From NCBI GenBank assembly GCA_030840415.1, contig JAVEEO010000273.1, positions 1 through 5,328 on the forward strand: 5,328 bases of DNA, read 5' to 3'. Source of the stretch: Pseudonocardiales bacterium (GTDB taxonomy: Bacteria > Actinomycetota > Actinomycetes > Mycobacteriales > Jatrophihabitantaceae). This document shows positions 5,209 to 5,328 of the stretch, piece by piece. The translations under genes were made by a program, and so were the position numbers. Position 1 is the first letter of the stretch. The number at the start of each line of letters is the position of its first letter. The notes under the pieces were generated by a model. The model made no database searches. It saw nothing but the letters and a program-made list of their open reading frames with translations, and was not told the DNA's origin.

Positions 5209-5266
5209 TTGTGCGGCCCGAAACGTCGCTGGCAGGGGGCCCGCAACGACGTTTCGGGCCGCACAA
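5209..5266. terminator. Perfect 20-bp inverted repeat with 18-nt loop; terminator-like hairpin or small repeat element
   Basis: The left arm 5209-5228 (TTGTGCGGCCCGAAACGTCG) and right arm 5247-5266 are exact reverse complements over 20 bp, separated by 18 nt (5229-5246). It begins directly after the tandem array, 65 nt past the purS stop. The stem would be very stable in RNA, but there is no U-tract after it, so a classical intrinsic terminator is not shown; actinobacterial terminators often lack U-tracts. A mobile palindromic (REP/MITE-like) element is the main alternative. The structure is certain, its role is not. Confidence 0.55.
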
Positions 5267-5290
5267 TGCAGTCCGGGGCCAACAATGCAG
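5256..5290 (+). repeat. Imperfect ~20-nt direct repeat ending ACAATGCAG
   Basis: GGGCCGCACAATGCAG (5256-5271) and GGGCCAACAATGCAG (5276-5290) are near copies; ACAATGCAG is exact at 5263-5271 and 5282-5290, starts 19 nt apart. The first copy overlaps the right arm of the inverted repeat, so part of the palindrome seems to have been duplicated. The remaining bases to 5328 are GC-rich with a weak GGCGG/CCGCC hairpin (5299-5316) and no recognisable gene or purQ start. Confidence 0.55.
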
Positions 5291-5328
5291 GGGCGAGCGG
5301 CGGGTGGCAGGCCGCCCGAACGGCAGCC

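Noticed and set aside
4814..5266. N-terminal extension of the kinase-like protein on the minus strand
   Set aside because: The frame is open only because of high GC; it is antisense to purS and the repeat block, and the P-loop should be at the very N-terminus in this family.

Overview
This is a high-GC window with GTG starts, ATGA coupling and a split FGAM-synthase subunit (PurS). Together with a SigE-family ECF sigma factor, these features point to an actinobacterium. The genus cannot be fixed from the sequence alone. The backbone is a purine-biosynthesis locus: the 3' end of purB (1-650, +), purC (2782-3735, +) and purS (4914-5144, +). They encode adenylosuccinate lyase, SAICAR synthase and the small FGAM synthase subunit, all acting in IMP/AMP synthesis.

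Two unrelated blocks interrupt this backbone. Between purB and purC, on the minus strand, sits a two-gene cassette. An ECF sigma factor (2140-2640) is translationally coupled through ATGA to a single-pass membrane protein (647-2143). That protein has a short cytoplasmic N-terminus, one TM helix, a Pro/Ala linker and a large extracytoplasmic region that looks like a TolB/beta-propeller. The pair is most likely a signalling module, with the membrane protein as candidate anti-sigma or sensor. Its stop codon shares a CTAG tetranucleotide with the purB stop. Upstream of the sigma gene is an ECF-like promoter candidate (TGCAAC-N16-CGTC) and a GCGAA-N5-TTCGC dyad.

Between purC and purS are a GNAT acetyltransferase (3766-4296, +), probably co-transcribed with purC, and a convergent P-loop nucleotide-kinase-like gene (4307-4813, -). 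The latter is divergent from purS. The 100-nt divergent region holds a repeated motif (CCGCTGCAC, three copies counting one over the kinase start codon) and a 10-bp palindrome, which makes it look like a regulatory region.

The last 184 nt (5145-5328) contain no recognisable gene but are highly structured. A five-unit 13/14-nt tandem array begins exactly at the purS stop codon and gives a canonical G-quadruplex motif on the minus strand. It abuts a perfect 20-bp inverted repeat with an 18-nt loop, followed by an imperfect tandem repeat. This is the most unusual part of the window. No mobile-element gene, RNA gene or CRISPR array was seen.
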